Shown: positions 27,352 to 35,211 of the stretch, piece by piece
Layout: each line of letters opens with the position of its first letter
Numbering within the stretch: the stretch's first letter is position 1
Source of the DNA: Qingrenia yutianensis
GTDB lineage: Bacteria > Bacillota > Clostridia > UMGS1810
Direction of reading: 5' to 3'
DNA: 64,000 nt
Assembly (NCBI RefSeq): GCF_014385105.1
Contig: NZ_JACRTE010000005.1
Location: 124,001 to 188,000 of the forward strand
The notes under the pieces: generated by a model
Told to the model about the DNA's origin: nothing
Seen by the model: only the letters and a program-made list of their open reading frames with translations
Database searches by the model: none
Program-made: the position numbers and the translations under genes

Positions 27352-27515
27352 GTTTTTCCTTAATGTTACAGTTTTCCCATCATATCAAAAATAGGTTATC
27401 GTAATTTTTCTTTTGCTCCGCAGGCACCGCTTTTGGCGCAAAAGCGGTGGGAAAACGTGGGGGTTTCGATTCCCCCACACCCCACAAACGACAAGGGCTC
27501 TGCCCTTGACCCGTT
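27317..27515 (+). repeat. Multi-hairpin intergenic repeat, copy 1
   Basis: The 489-bp gene-free gap between pncB and the PBP gene is filled mainly by two related elements in opposite orientation. This copy has, in order, hairpin GTAAGGG/CCCTTAC, the words CAGTTT and CATATCAAAAA, a T-rich run, TTGCTCCGC, an 11-bp hairpin (27425-27449), hairpin GTGGGGG/CCCCCAC with loop TTTCGATT (27457-27478) and hairpin CAAGGGC/GCCCTTG (27492-27508). No open reading frame fits. It may be a small mobile or transcript-processing element. Confidence 0.65.
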
Positions 27516-27605
27516 CTGCAAACGTTAATTTTTCGGCGAACGGTTTATTTCTGGTTTTTGTTTGAAAAATATTTTCGATTATCTGTTGTTTGAATGATTT
27601 GATTG

Positions 27606-27798
27606 TTACGAGGGGTCTTGGGGTGAAACCCCAAGCCGTTTAGGGGTGCGGGGGAATCGGAACCCCCACGCTTTTGAGGCACTTTTACTCTAAAAGTGCC
27701 CCCGCGGAGCGAGAAGAAAAAATAACATATTTTATGTTTTTGATATGACACAGTAAACTGCAATTTTAAAGAAGAATTGTAAGGGAAACCTCCCTTAC
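27606..27798 (-). repeat. Multi-hairpin intergenic repeat, copy 2 (inverted)
   Basis: Read on the minus strand, this stretch repeats the layout of copy 1: GTAAGGG/CCCTTAC hairpin, CAGTTT, CATATCAAAAA, T-rich run, CGCTCCGC, a GGCACTTTTA-type hairpin, GTGGGGGTTCCGATTCCCCC and a CTTGGGG/CCCCAAG hairpin. Stems are kept while their sequences differ, which means compensatory changes. About 90 bp of AT-rich sequence separates the two copies. Confidence 0.65.
27779..27798 (-). terminator. Putative terminator at the end of the PBP gene
   Basis: GTAAGGG and CCCTTAC pair with a 6-nt loop; the last codons of the PBP gene overlap the stem. The T-tract on the minus strand (AATTCTTCTTT) is weak. It is the first hairpin of repeat copy 2. 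Confidence 0.5.
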
Positions 27799-29249
27799 TC
27801 CGTAATCCCCCTCGCTATATCCAAAAATACCTTTCCTGCCTCCGCACCGCTCTGTCCGTTTTCGAGGAACACCGCCATTGCATATTTCGGTTTTTCATAC
27901 GGGAAAAATCCCACAAACCAGCCGTGAACCATAAGAGAACCGTTTTCCTCCCAACCCGTCTGCGCACTGCCCGTTTTTCCGCATATTTTCAATTTTTTGT
28001 CATACGCTGTTCTGCCCGTCCCCTGCGCGACTGCAAGGTACATCATATCCTTTATTTTATCGGCGGTGTCACGGCTCACAACCTGTTTTTCGCTCTCGTA
28101 ATAAAACCCGCCGTCACCGCCGTTGTCAAACGCTTTTCCCTTGACAATATTAACGTTTTTCATCACACCGCCGTTTGCGATAACCGCCGTCATACGCACC
28201 GCCTGCAACGGTGTAATCATAATCTTCCCCTGCCCTATCGCGCTGTTCGCGGTGTCGCACCTTGTCGGACCAACCTCGGCACTGCCGTGTTTTTCGCCGT
28301 CTATACCGCACACAATTTCGCCTATCCCGAATTTTTTCGCCATATCGCACAGCTTATCAGAACCCGCCGAAATTGCCAAATCATAAAAACAAACATTGCA
28401 CGACTTTGCAAAAGCGCTGTAAAAATCAAGTTCGCCGTGCCCTTCTTTTTTGTTGCACACAAATTCTATGCCGTCGATATTTTCCGCACCGGCACAAAAA
28501 TCGGTAAAATTTTCGCCGACTGCGCCGTTTTCCAGCGCCGCCGCGGCGGTTACGATTTTAAAAATACTGCCTGCGTTATACTCCGACACCGCGCGGTTTA
28601 TAAGCTCCGTTCCGCCGTTTTTTATATATTTTTCAACGTTATTCTGGTCAAAATCGGGGCGTGACGCCATTGCAAGAACGTCAAAGCTTTCAACGTCCAA
28701 AACCACTGCCGCGCCGTTTTTTCCGCACTTGTCAAGCGCGTTTTCCGCCGATTTCTGAATGTGATAATCAAGCGTCAGCTGTATGCCCTTTTGCATTTCG
28801 CCGTCGTTTTTCACCGTTTCGGGCAAAGCTTTTATGCTGTTGCTGTTGACGTCGCCGATTGAGCTGAAAACATAGCTTCCCTCGCCCGAAAGATACGAAT
28901 TAAACCGTTTTTCAAGTCCGCTCGCGCCGTCGTTTTTCGCGTCGACGTAACCTACCAAATGACGCGCAAGACTGCGCTCGTCGTAACGCTTTGTTACGTT
29001 GTAGCGCACGCTTTTCCCGTTGCCGTCGTCCTTTTTTAGAATATAACTTCGGCCATCGACGAACGGGATATAATTTCGGTCGTAAATCATACCGCGGTAG
29101 ATTTTCACGGTTGTGGGAATAAGGTGCTGTTTCGACGCGGCATAGGTAAATTTTTCCTTGTCGAAAATCACGATTTTCAGCATAACAACGAGCAAAAGCG
29201 CACAGCATACCGCAAAAATTTTAAAAACCGATTTGCATCTTTTTTCCAT
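27795..29249 (-). CDS. Class B penicillin-binding protein (PBP2 / SpoVD-like transpeptidase)
   Basis: A 484-residue membrane-anchored transpeptidase that cross-links peptidoglycan stem peptides. Residues 9-28 form the transmembrane anchor (VFKIFAVCCALLLVVMLKIV). A short dimerisation domain follows (GMIYDRNYIPF; GASGLEKRFNSYLSG), then the transpeptidase domain with S228 and K231 in GSIFK, S283 in KSCN and K425 in CGKTGSAQTG, so all three catalytic motifs are intact. It lacks C-terminal PASTA repeats and is short for PBP2, closer to small PBPs of Clostridia. The gene is divergent from the sporulation gene yunB with only a short intergenic region, which hints at a sporulation role. RBS GGTGAG precedes the ATG. 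Confidence 0.88.
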   Translation of the reverse strand: MEKRCKSVFKIFAVCCALLLVVMLKIVIFDKEKFTYAASKQHLIPTTVKIYRGMIYDRNYIPFVDGRSYILKKDDGNGKSVRYNVTKRYDERSLARHLVGYVDAKNDGASGLEKRFNSYLSGEGSYVFSSIGDVNSNSIKALPETVKNDGEMQKGIQLTLDYHIQKSAENALDKCGKNGAAVVLDVESFDVLAMASRPDFDQNNVEKYIKNGGTELINRAVSEYNAGSIFKIVTAAAALENGAVGENFTDFCAGAENIDGIEFVCNKKEGHGELDFYSAFAKSCNVCFYDLAISAGSDKLCDMAKKFGIGEIVCGIDGEKHGSAEVGPTRCDTANSAIGQGKIMITPLQAVRMTAVIANGGVMKNVNIVKGKAFDNGGDGGFYYESEKQVVSRDTADKIKDMMYLAVAQGTGRTAYDKKLKICGKTGSAQTGWEENGSLMVHGWFVGFFPYEKPKYAMAVFLENGQSGAEAGKVFLDIARGITE

Positions 29250-29283
29250 TTATCTCACCAAAAATCAGTATCCCACGCGCGGT

Positions 29284-29313
29284 GTAAATTTATTCGCGCA
29301 TAACGCATATAAT
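29284..29313 (+). promoter_or_regulatory. Possible sporulation (sigma-E-like) promoter of yunB
   Basis: GTAAATT (29284-29290) lies 15 bp before CATATAAT (29306-29313), resembling the sigma-E pattern. In Bacillus yunB is a sigma-E gene. The -10 also reads as a sigma-A TATAAT without a good -35, so this is only suggestive. Confidence 0.35.
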
Positions 29314-29330
29314 GAATACGGGTGAGCAAA

Positions 29331-29990
29331 ATGTTCAGAAAAAGACGGCGGATTTTTCCGTTTTTTATATTTTTTCTTGTCACGGCGGTTTTGGTTTTTT
29401 CCGCGTCGTTTGTGCGTCCGCTGGTGATGTCGGTTGCAAACACGCACCTTAAAAACACCGCCGTGCGCATAATAAACACCGCGGTGCTGAAAAATCTCTC
29501 CGACGGGAGCGCGGATTACAGCGATATTGTAACGGTGTCGAAGGACGCAAACGAGCGCGTGAGCGCGCTTTCGGTGAATTTTTCGCAGGTGAACAAAATC
29601 AAGGCAGGGCTTACGCTCGACATTTTAAACGGCATAACAAAATCGGACCGCGCCGACATTGCAATACCGCTCGGAAACTTTTTTTCAAACGAATTTATGT
29701 GGGGAACGGGTCCGAAAATACCGTTTAAAATTATGCCGAACCCAACTGTTGACGTGAATTTCCGCGACGATTTTACGTCGGCAGGAGTGAACCAAACGGT
29801 GCACAAAATCTATCTTGACGTTGACGCAAACGTGTCTGCCGCCGTGCCAGCGGTGAAAACGGGCGCGCGCGTGAAAACGTCGTTTCTCATTGCGCAAACC
29901 GTGATTGTGGGCGAAGTGCCCGAAACATACACGGGAATTAACGAAATTCCCGGAAGCATTGAGGACTACATACTCGACGTTACGCCGTAG
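29331..29990 (+). CDS. yunB: Sporulation protein YunB
   Basis: A 219-residue membrane protein. The start is placed at the ATG at 29331, because GGGTGA is correctly spaced for it; a GTG nine bases upstream would overlap that site. The N-terminus is basic (FRKRRRIFPFFIF) and followed by a transmembrane helix (FFLVTAVLVFSASFVRP). The rest matches YunB: ADIAIPLGNFFSNEFMWGTG and GPKIPFKIMPNPTVDVNF, with GVNQTVHKIYLDV further on. YunB is required for normal sporulation in Bacillus, where it is made in the mother cell; its mechanism is unknown. Its presence supports a spore-forming ancestry. It converges on radC with a shared terminator. Confidence 0.93.
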   Translation: MFRKRRRIFPFFIFFLVTAVLVFSASFVRPLVMSVANTHLKNTAVRIINTAVLKNLSDGSADYSDIVTVSKDANERVSALSVNFSQVNKIKAGLTLDILNGITKSDRADIAIPLGNFFSNEFMWGTGPKIPFKIMPNPTVDVNFRDDFTSAGVNQTVHKIYLDVDANVSAAVPAVKTGARVKTSFLIAQTVIVGEVPETYTGINEIPGSIEDYILDVTP

Positions 29991-30002
29991 AATAAGCAAA
30001 AA

Positions 30003-30028
30003 TATGCACCTCAAAACCGAGGTGCATA
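30003..30028. terminator. Bidirectional terminator between yunB and radC
   Basis: A perfect 10-bp stem (TATGCACCTC / GAGGTGCATA) with a 6-nt loop, T-rich on both sides: AAATTTTAATC on the plus strand and TTTTTGCTT on the minus strand. It serves both convergent genes. Confidence 0.88.
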
Positions 30029-30046
30029 AAATTTTAATCATTTATT

Positions 30047-31162
30047 TTAATACATTCCGCGCGTATCTCTGCCGATCATTCCGCGCTCTGCAAGGCTTGT
30101 ATACCGGTCGTTGCAGCACACGATATGGTCAATCAGCGGAACGCCTATACCGTCGAGCAGTTTGCTGATTTTATCCGTAACTCTTATGTCGTTATCCGAC
30201 GGGTGGACGCAGTTGCCGGTATGGTTATGTGCAATGGCAACGGTGTTTGCCCTGTATTTTATAACACTTTTCAAAACCTTGCGCGGATAAAACGCAGTTT
30301 CGTTTTCCGTACCCTTGCTTATGGGCGCAACCTTTTTGAGCCTGCGCTTTGCGTCCAGAATAAGCACAATAAAGTTTTCTTCGGGGTGCAGTTTGAAATA
30401 ATCGGTGCAGAACCCGCCCATCACATCTTTATTCGGGAGCGGTATGCCCTCTTTCTTATAGGAATTTAGAAAAATTATAAGCTGACGGCAAAAATTGATA
30501 AGAAGCGCGCTTTTATCTCCCACGCCCTTAACATCGCGGAGGTCGGAAATATCGGCTTTGAGAACATCCTCAAGACTTCCGAACTCGTTTATAAGGCGAT
30601 GCGCAATCGGGTTTGTGTCACGGCGCTTATATACAAAATACAAAAGAAATTCCAGAACCTCGTGCTCGGCAAAACCCTCCAGACCGAGATTTTCATAGCG
30701 CTCATAAAGACGCGCGCGGTGTCCGCTGTGAATATTTTCGTCCGGCTCATCCTCGGCGGTTTCGTCATCGGCGTCATCTTCAAAGCCGTTTGTATGCGCA
30801 CCGGTATCGCTGAATTTAACCGAAATAACCTTCGGTTTTTCCGTCTTTTCGGTTTTTTTCGTTTCCGAATTTTCTGATTTATCTTTTTCGGATTTTTTGT
30901 CCGGCTTAATTTCTTTCTTTGCGCTCTTTGCCTTGTCCGCAAAGGTGAAGTCTATGTCAAATTTTATATCGGATATGTCACCGCCGGTCTGAACGTCCGT
31001 TTCTGCAAGATTTTCCGCGCCGTTAAGACTGTCCGACAAAACTTCAATTCCGAACCTTTCATCAATGCCTACCGTTTTGTAACCGCTTCCGTCCGCTTTC
31101 GGAACAAAGGCCTGTTTGCCGACAAACAAAGTGCCGTCGGGAAAATTCATCTTATTGTTCAT
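30047..31162 (-). CDS. radC: RadC family JAB-domain protein with a long N-terminal extension
   Basis: A 371-residue protein. The C-terminal 225 residues are RadC: HSGHRARLYERYENLGLEGF, then a helix-hairpin-helix (DLRDVKGVGDKSALL), then a JAB/MPN domain with the JAMM-like metal site HNHTGNCVHPSDND. RadC proteins were once linked to DNA repair, but their biochemical role is unsettled. Unusually there are about 145 extra N-terminal residues, starting MNNKMNFPDGTLFVGKQAFV and ending in a Lys/Glu-rich disordered stretch. The ATG at 31162 is chosen because AGAAAGGA is well placed for it, rather than a TTG two codons upstream. The gene follows tlyA by 28 bp and is probably the end of the OLE-oapA-dxs-tlyA transcript. 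Confidence 0.9.
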   Translation of the reverse strand: MNNKMNFPDGTLFVGKQAFVPKADGSGYKTVGIDERFGIEVLSDSLNGAENLAETDVQTGGDISDIKFDIDFTFADKAKSAKKEIKPDKKSEKDKSENSETKKTEKTEKPKVISVKFSDTGAHTNGFEDDADDETAEDEPDENIHSGHRARLYERYENLGLEGFAEHEVLEFLLYFVYKRRDTNPIAHRLINEFGSLEDVLKADISDLRDVKGVGDKSALLINFCRQLIIFLNSYKKEGIPLPNKDVMGGFCTDYFKLHPEENFIVLILDAKRRLKKVAPISKGTENETAFYPRKVLKSVIKYRANTVAIAHNHTGNCVHPSDNDIRVTDKISKLLDGIGVPLIDHIVCCNDRYTSLAERGMIGRDTRGMY

Positions 31163-31190
31163 CGCCAAAATTCCTTTCTTTAATAAAATT

Positions 31191-32024
31191 TCAGTTTTCC
31201 GTCGTATGCGCCGAATTTACAACGTTTTCCGCGGTTTCTTCCTGATTTTCTTCGCCGATAATTCCGCTTGTTTCGGCATTTTTCGACAAAAACATCAAAA
31301 ATTCTATGTTTCCCTCGGGGCCTTTAATAGGTGAAAAATCAAGTCCTATGGGGTAAAGATTTGATAAGCGCGCGAGGTTTAAACAGTTTAAAATAACCTT
31401 TTTATGCACCTCTTTGTCGCGCACAACGCCTTTTTTGCCTACCTCCTCGCGTCCTGCCTCAAACTGCGGTTTGATAAGCGCAACGCACAGTCCGTCATTC
31501 GACAAAAGCGAATAAACAACGGGAAGAATGTGCTTTAGCGAGATAAAAGAAACGTCTATCGAAACAAAATCAATATCGTCTTTTATAAGCTCCAAATCGA
31601 GATACCTCACGTTTGTGCGCTCGATATTCACCACGCGTTCGTCGTTTCGCAGTTTCCACGCAAGCTGACCGTAACCGACATCGATGGAATACACCTTTTT
31701 TGCGCCGTTTTGAAGCATACAGTCGGTAAATCCGCCCGTTGACGCGCCGATGTCGACGCACACCCTGCCGTTAAGGTCAATGTCAAAAACATCTACCGCC
31801 TTTTCAAGTTTAAGACCGCCCCGGCTGACGTATTTAAGCGTGTTTCCGCGTATTTCGAGAAAGTCGCCGTCACCCGTTTTGTCGCCTGCCTTGAGCGCCT
31901 TTTGCCCGTTGACGTAAACAATCCCCTCCATTATGTATGCCTTTGCCTTTTCTCTGCTCTCGGCAAGACCTTTATTAACAAGCGCCGTATCCAATCGTTC
32001 TTTCAAGCTAAAACCCCTAATCAT
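31191..32024 (-). CDS. tlyA: TlyA family rRNA ribose methyltransferase / hemolysin A
   Basis: A 277-residue protein with an N-terminal S4 RNA-binding domain (RLDTALVNKGLAESREKAKA) and a Rossmann methyltransferase domain with VCVDIGASTGGFTDCML as SAM motif I and FVSIDVSFISLKHILP as the catalytic region. TlyA enzymes methylate ribose 2'-OH groups of 16S and 23S rRNA. The ATG at 32024 overlaps the dxs stop (ATGA). A TTG at 32006, preceded by AGGGG, would give the usual 'KERLD' start and is a serious alternative. The dxs-tlyA pairing is the same as in Bacillus and in known OLE RNA operons. Confidence 0.92.
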   Translation of the reverse strand: MIRGFSLKERLDTALVNKGLAESREKAKAYIMEGIVYVNGQKALKAGDKTGDGDFLEIRGNTLKYVSRGGLKLEKAVDVFDIDLNGRVCVDIGASTGGFTDCMLQNGAKKVYSIDVGYGQLAWKLRNDERVVNIERTNVRYLDLELIKDDIDFVSIDVSFISLKHILPVVYSLLSNDGLCVALIKPQFEAGREEVGKKGVVRDKEVHKKVILNCLNLARLSNLYPIGLDFSPIKGPEGNIEFLMFLSKNAETSGIIGEENQEETAENVVNSAHTTEN

Positions 32025-33856
32025 AAATTATTCAAAGCATTTTCTATTTTTTCGGCAACGCCCTTGCCGTCAAGACCGTATTTTTCAAAAAGTTCACGCG
32101 CTTTTCCGTGCGGAATAAATTCGTCGCCCCAGCCGATATTAACAAAATTTCTGATGTTTGAATTTACCGCGAGATAGCTTCCGAAACCGCCGTTTACAAG
32201 GTTGTCCTCCAGCGTGAAAACAAGCTTGCATTTTTTGGAATATTCCTCCAAAAGCGCCATGTCAAACGGCTTTACACTGCGAACGTTTATGTGTGCAGCG
32301 GATATATTTTTCTCTTTTAAAATTTTAACCGCGCTTTTCGCGATTTTGTTCATTCTGCCGACCGCAAAAATCGCCGCGTCATATCCGTCGTTTACAACGC
32401 ACGCCTTGCCGATTTCAAAATCCGGCAAACTGTCGTCAAGCGAAATTGCACCGCGCGGATAGCGTATCGCAACGGGCGAATTTGCCTCATACAGCGCGTA
32501 TTTCATCATCTGTTCAAGCTCTTTATAAGTTGTGGGCGCCAAAATTTTCATATTCGGCATATGCGAAAGATACGACAAATCGAAAATTCCCTGATGCGTT
32601 TCGCCGTCCTCGCCCACAATTCCTGCCCTGTCCACAAGAAAAACAACGTTTAAATTTTGCAGGCAAACGTCGTGGATAAGCTGGTCGTACGCACGCTGTA
32701 AAAACGTGGAATACACCGCAACCACGGGCTTTAAACCTCCTGCCGCCATACCTGCCGCGGTGGTGACCATATGCTGTTCGGCAATGCCGACATCAAAAAA
32801 CCTTTTCGGGAATTTTTTCGCAAAATCGCAAAGTCCGCACCCGGCACCCATTGCCGCGGTGAGCGCGACGATTTTTTCATCTTGCAGCGCAAGGCTTTTT
32901 AAAATTTCGCCCGACGCAGACGAAAAACTAATCGCATTTTTGGTTATAATTGTAGCTTTTCTGCTCACTCCGTGAAATTCTTCGGGGTGCGTTTCCGCGC
33001 TTTCGTAGCCCATTCCTTTTTTTGTGAACGTGTGTATAAGAACAGGTCCGTCAAGCTCTTTTGCGCGCTCAAAAACCTTTGTGAGCATTTCGATATTATG
33101 CCCGTCTATAATTCCGATATATGTAAATCCGAGATTTTCAAAAACTCCGCCGGCAATGGCAGAATATTTAAACGCGTCTTTTACTGTTGAAATAGCGTGT
33201 TTTGCAACATCTCCGGCTTTTCCCATTTTTGAAAGCAGATTGTTAACGCTGTCTTTTGTGTGAAGATATTTTTTCGCCGTGCGCAGACGCGAAAGATATT
33301 CCGACATTCCGCCGACGTTTTTTTCGATAGACATTTCGTTGTCGTTCAAAATTACCAAAAGCTTCGTTTTGCTTGTGCCTGCGTCGCTCAAAGCCTCGTA
33401 AACCATACCTCCGCCCAGTGCGCCGTCGCCGAGAAACGCACAAACGTTGTAATCCTCTCCGAGAAGGTCGCGCGCACGCGCCATTCCGAGCGCCGCCGAC
33501 ACCGATGTGCTTGCGTGCCCTGCCGCAAAAGCGTCATATTCGCTTTCGGACGGCTTGGGAAATCCCGAAAGTCCGCCCATTTGACGGATTGTAGAAAATT
33601 TTTCATACCGCCCCGTGAGCATTTTGTGAACGTAGCTTTGATGCCCGACGTCAAACACGATTTTGTCTTTCGGGCAGTCAAAAACAAGGTGATATGCCAG
33701 CGTAAGCTCCACAACACCCAGGTTTGACGCAAGATGACCGCCTGTTTTCATAACGTTTTCCACAAGCGCACGGCGGATTTCTCCGCACAGTGCAGGGTAA
33801 TCCTGCTTATTTATTTTTTTTAAATCATCGGGAGATTTAATTTTTTCAAGAAACAT
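32021..33856 (-). CDS. dxs: 1-deoxy-D-xylulose-5-phosphate synthase
   Basis: A 611-residue thiamine-diphosphate enzyme that condenses pyruvate and glyceraldehyde 3-phosphate in the first step of the MEP isoprenoid pathway. Recognisable blocks are FDVGHQSYVHKMLTGR, the thiamine-binding region GDGALGGGMVYEALSDAG with LNDNEMSIEKN, GYESAETHPEEFHG, GIAEQHMVTTAAGMA, and DRAGIVGEDGETHQGIFD. Length and domain order (thiamine-binding, central transketolase-like, C-terminal) are normal. It lies 2 bp after oapA and overlaps tlyA by 4 bp, so all three are translated from one transcript. Its place directly downstream of OLE RNA and oapA is the same as in characterised OLE loci. Confidence 0.96.
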   Translation of the reverse strand: MFLEKIKSPDDLKKINKQDYPALCGEIRRALVENVMKTGGHLASNLGVVELTLAYHLVFDCPKDKIVFDVGHQSYVHKMLTGRYEKFSTIRQMGGLSGFPKPSESEYDAFAAGHASTSVSAALGMARARDLLGEDYNVCAFLGDGALGGGMVYEALSDAGTSKTKLLVILNDNEMSIEKNVGGMSEYLSRLRTAKKYLHTKDSVNNLLSKMGKAGDVAKHAISTVKDAFKYSAIAGGVFENLGFTYIGIIDGHNIEMLTKVFERAKELDGPVLIHTFTKKGMGYESAETHPEEFHGVSRKATIITKNAISFSSASGEILKSLALQDEKIVALTAAMGAGCGLCDFAKKFPKRFFDVGIAEQHMVTTAAGMAAGGLKPVVAVYSTFLQRAYDQLIHDVCLQNLNVVFLVDRAGIVGEDGETHQGIFDLSYLSHMPNMKILAPTTYKELEQMMKYALYEANSPVAIRYPRGAISLDDSLPDFEIGKACVVNDGYDAAIFAVGRMNKIAKSAVKILKEKNISAAHINVRSVKPFDMALLEEYSKKCKLVFTLEDNLVNGGFGSYLAVNSNIRNFVNIGWGDEFIPHGKARELFEKYGLDGKGVAEKIENALNNL

Positions 33857-33858
33857 TT

Positions 33859-34440
33859 TCAGCGCTCTTTCTTCTTTTGTTTTTTACCGCCGGCTTTGCC
33901 GAATGTGAAGATATTTTTGATAAAATGCATAACAATGCCTGCGCCCTGAATGATGTCGTGGCTCTTTGTCATTGCAACGTTTTTGCCCGCCGCCTTTCCG
34001 CCGACCGTCACCGCCGCAACAATTCCCGAAAGGACGAGGTTTAAAAACATCTCATCGCCGTTGTGATATTTCACCGCGATAATCGTTACAATCGCGCCGG
34101 CAAGTCCGCCCGACACAACGCCGACGGTATCGCCGATAACATCGTTGCAGATGTTTGACACCTTTTCCGCGCTTCTTATAAGCGAAATTGCCTCTTTTCC
34201 GCCGGGTATGCCTTTTGCGTTGCGCGCGTGAAACGGCGTTTCGGACGCGCTTGTTACCGCAATTCCGACAATGTCAAAAATAATGCCGATTAAAACCACG
34301 CACACCAGCACAAAAAACGCCCAGACAATACTCACCTTTTCAATGAGCAGATTTGTCACCACGTTGATTGATACCGACAAAAAAAAGGTGAATACGGTAA
34401 TTTTAAGCGGCCAGAGATTATATTTTTTCTGTTTTTTCAT
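33859..34440 (-). CDS. oapA: OapA-like OLE RNA-associated membrane protein
   Basis: A 193-residue membrane protein with four predicted helices (about 12-34, 38-60, 106-124, 133-150), a charged N-terminus (MKKQKKYNLW) and a very basic tail (GGKKQKKKER). The loop TSASETPFHARNAKG resembles the CBS-transporter DUF21 domain seen in Mg2+/Co2+ efflux proteins. This size, topology and position, between OLE RNA and dxs, match OapA, the membrane protein that binds OLE RNA as a dimer and localises the complex to the membrane. OLE/OapA are linked to cold, ethanol and Mg2+ stress in Bacillus halodurans. The identification is by context and layout. The ATG starts 47 bp after the OLE terminator hairpin. Confidence 0.88.
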   Translation of the reverse strand: MKKQKKYNLWPLKITVFTFFLSVSINVVTNLLIEKVSIVWAFFVLVCVVLIGIIFDIVGIAVTSASETPFHARNAKGIPGGKEAISLIRSAEKVSNICNDVIGDTVGVVSGGLAGAIVTIIAVKYHNGDEMFLNLVLSGIVAAVTVGGKAAGKNVAMTKSHDIIQGAGIVMHFIKNIFTFGKAGGKKQKKKER

Positions 34441-34486
34441 TTCTCTTTAAAAAAATCCTCGCAAATATTTTTTGATAAATATACAA

Positions 34487-34507
34487 AAACGGGCGCAAAA
34501 CCCGTTT
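34487..34507 (-). terminator. Terminator between OLE RNA and oapA
   Basis: A 7-bp stem (AAACGGG / CCCGTTT) with a 7-nt loop, followed on the minus strand by TTGTATATTT. It would release OLE RNA and allow partial read-through into oapA-dxs-tlyA-radC. Confidence 0.75.
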
Positions 34508-35169
34508 GAATTTAAAATAAAAGTGGTATTATACGAAGTAAAATTTACGGCTTAGGTTCAGTTGGATTTCCCGCCGCGCCGCCGCTTCGTCGCCAAAACG
34601 GCAGTTTCCTATTAAGGCACAGCATACCCTGTCGCCAAAGATATGACTGAATTGCCACTTAGTCCGCACTGCAATCCCCCGTATAACACAGCCTAGGAGT
34701 TTTCCTCAACGGTCGTGTCAACTCTTATCCTCTTTTGCAAGCACCATTTCAAACCCTATAACGCGCCGTCCAAAGGCCATTAGAAAGCGCGTCTGACGGT
34801 TATCCGTATTTGCTCACTCAAGGCAGGCTACTCTGCTCACAGCATATTGTTACCTACACCGCAAAACAGGTTACAGCCTAAACCGTAGCGCAAAGCATTA
34901 TAGAAAGGTACTTTGCCTTTTTGGAAAAAGGTTCTTTTCAAAAAGACTAAAGCCCTTTGACTAACCGCCACGAATTTAGGTCTCCGCGGTAAAAGGGACA
35001 ACGCCCGTATGCCGTTACGGGTCTGCCCTTAAACCTTAACTCCCAGCATCTGCCCCAAACTGGGCGTAAGAAGCAAACACAAGGAACTTCATCGATATGC
35101 CCTTTAGTGGATTTTTAGGCCCACCTTACAAGCTAACAGATCCGACTAGGATACTGCACCACTTATTAG
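34487..35169 (-). ncRNA. ole: OLE RNA (ornate large extremophilic RNA)
   Basis: A gene-free 680-bp stretch with no plausible ORF on either strand, preceded by a strong minus-strand promoter and followed by an intrinsic terminator. Its length agrees with OLE RNA (about 600 nt), one of the largest structured bacterial RNAs. It contains many long-range complementary blocks, for example CCCGTAACGGCATACGGG at about 35003-35020 and the pair AAAAAGG / CCTTTTT near 34915-34945. The downstream order oapA-dxs-tlyA is the established OLE neighbourhood. I identify it from this synteny, length and structure, not from a search; exact ends are estimates from the promoter and terminator. OLE is known to assemble with OapA at the membrane. 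Confidence 0.85.
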
Positions 35170-35175
35170 CTAAAT

Positions 35176-35204
35176 ATTATATCATATTATTTAAAAAAAG
35201 TAAA
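35176..35204 (-). promoter_or_regulatory. Strong sigma-A promoter of OLE RNA
   Basis: TTTACT (35199-35204), 17-bp spacer, TATAAT (35176-35181) on the minus strand. The predicted start is near 35169. It lies directly after the radical SAM gene in a very AT-rich segment. Confidence 0.85.
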
Positions 35205-35211
35205 TATTTTT

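Noticed and set aside
27457..27478. tRNA T-arm look-alike (GTGGGGGTTTCGATTCCCCCAC)
   Set aside because: It contains TTCGA in the loop like a tRNA, but no acceptor, D or anticodon arms surround it; it is the third hairpin of the repeat element.
34487..35169. tmRNA, RNase P RNA or rRNA fragment
   Set aside because: No tRNA-like acceptor ends, no RNase P P4 core (GAGGAAAGTCC) and no 16S/23S words; the oapA-dxs-tlyA context fits OLE RNA instead.
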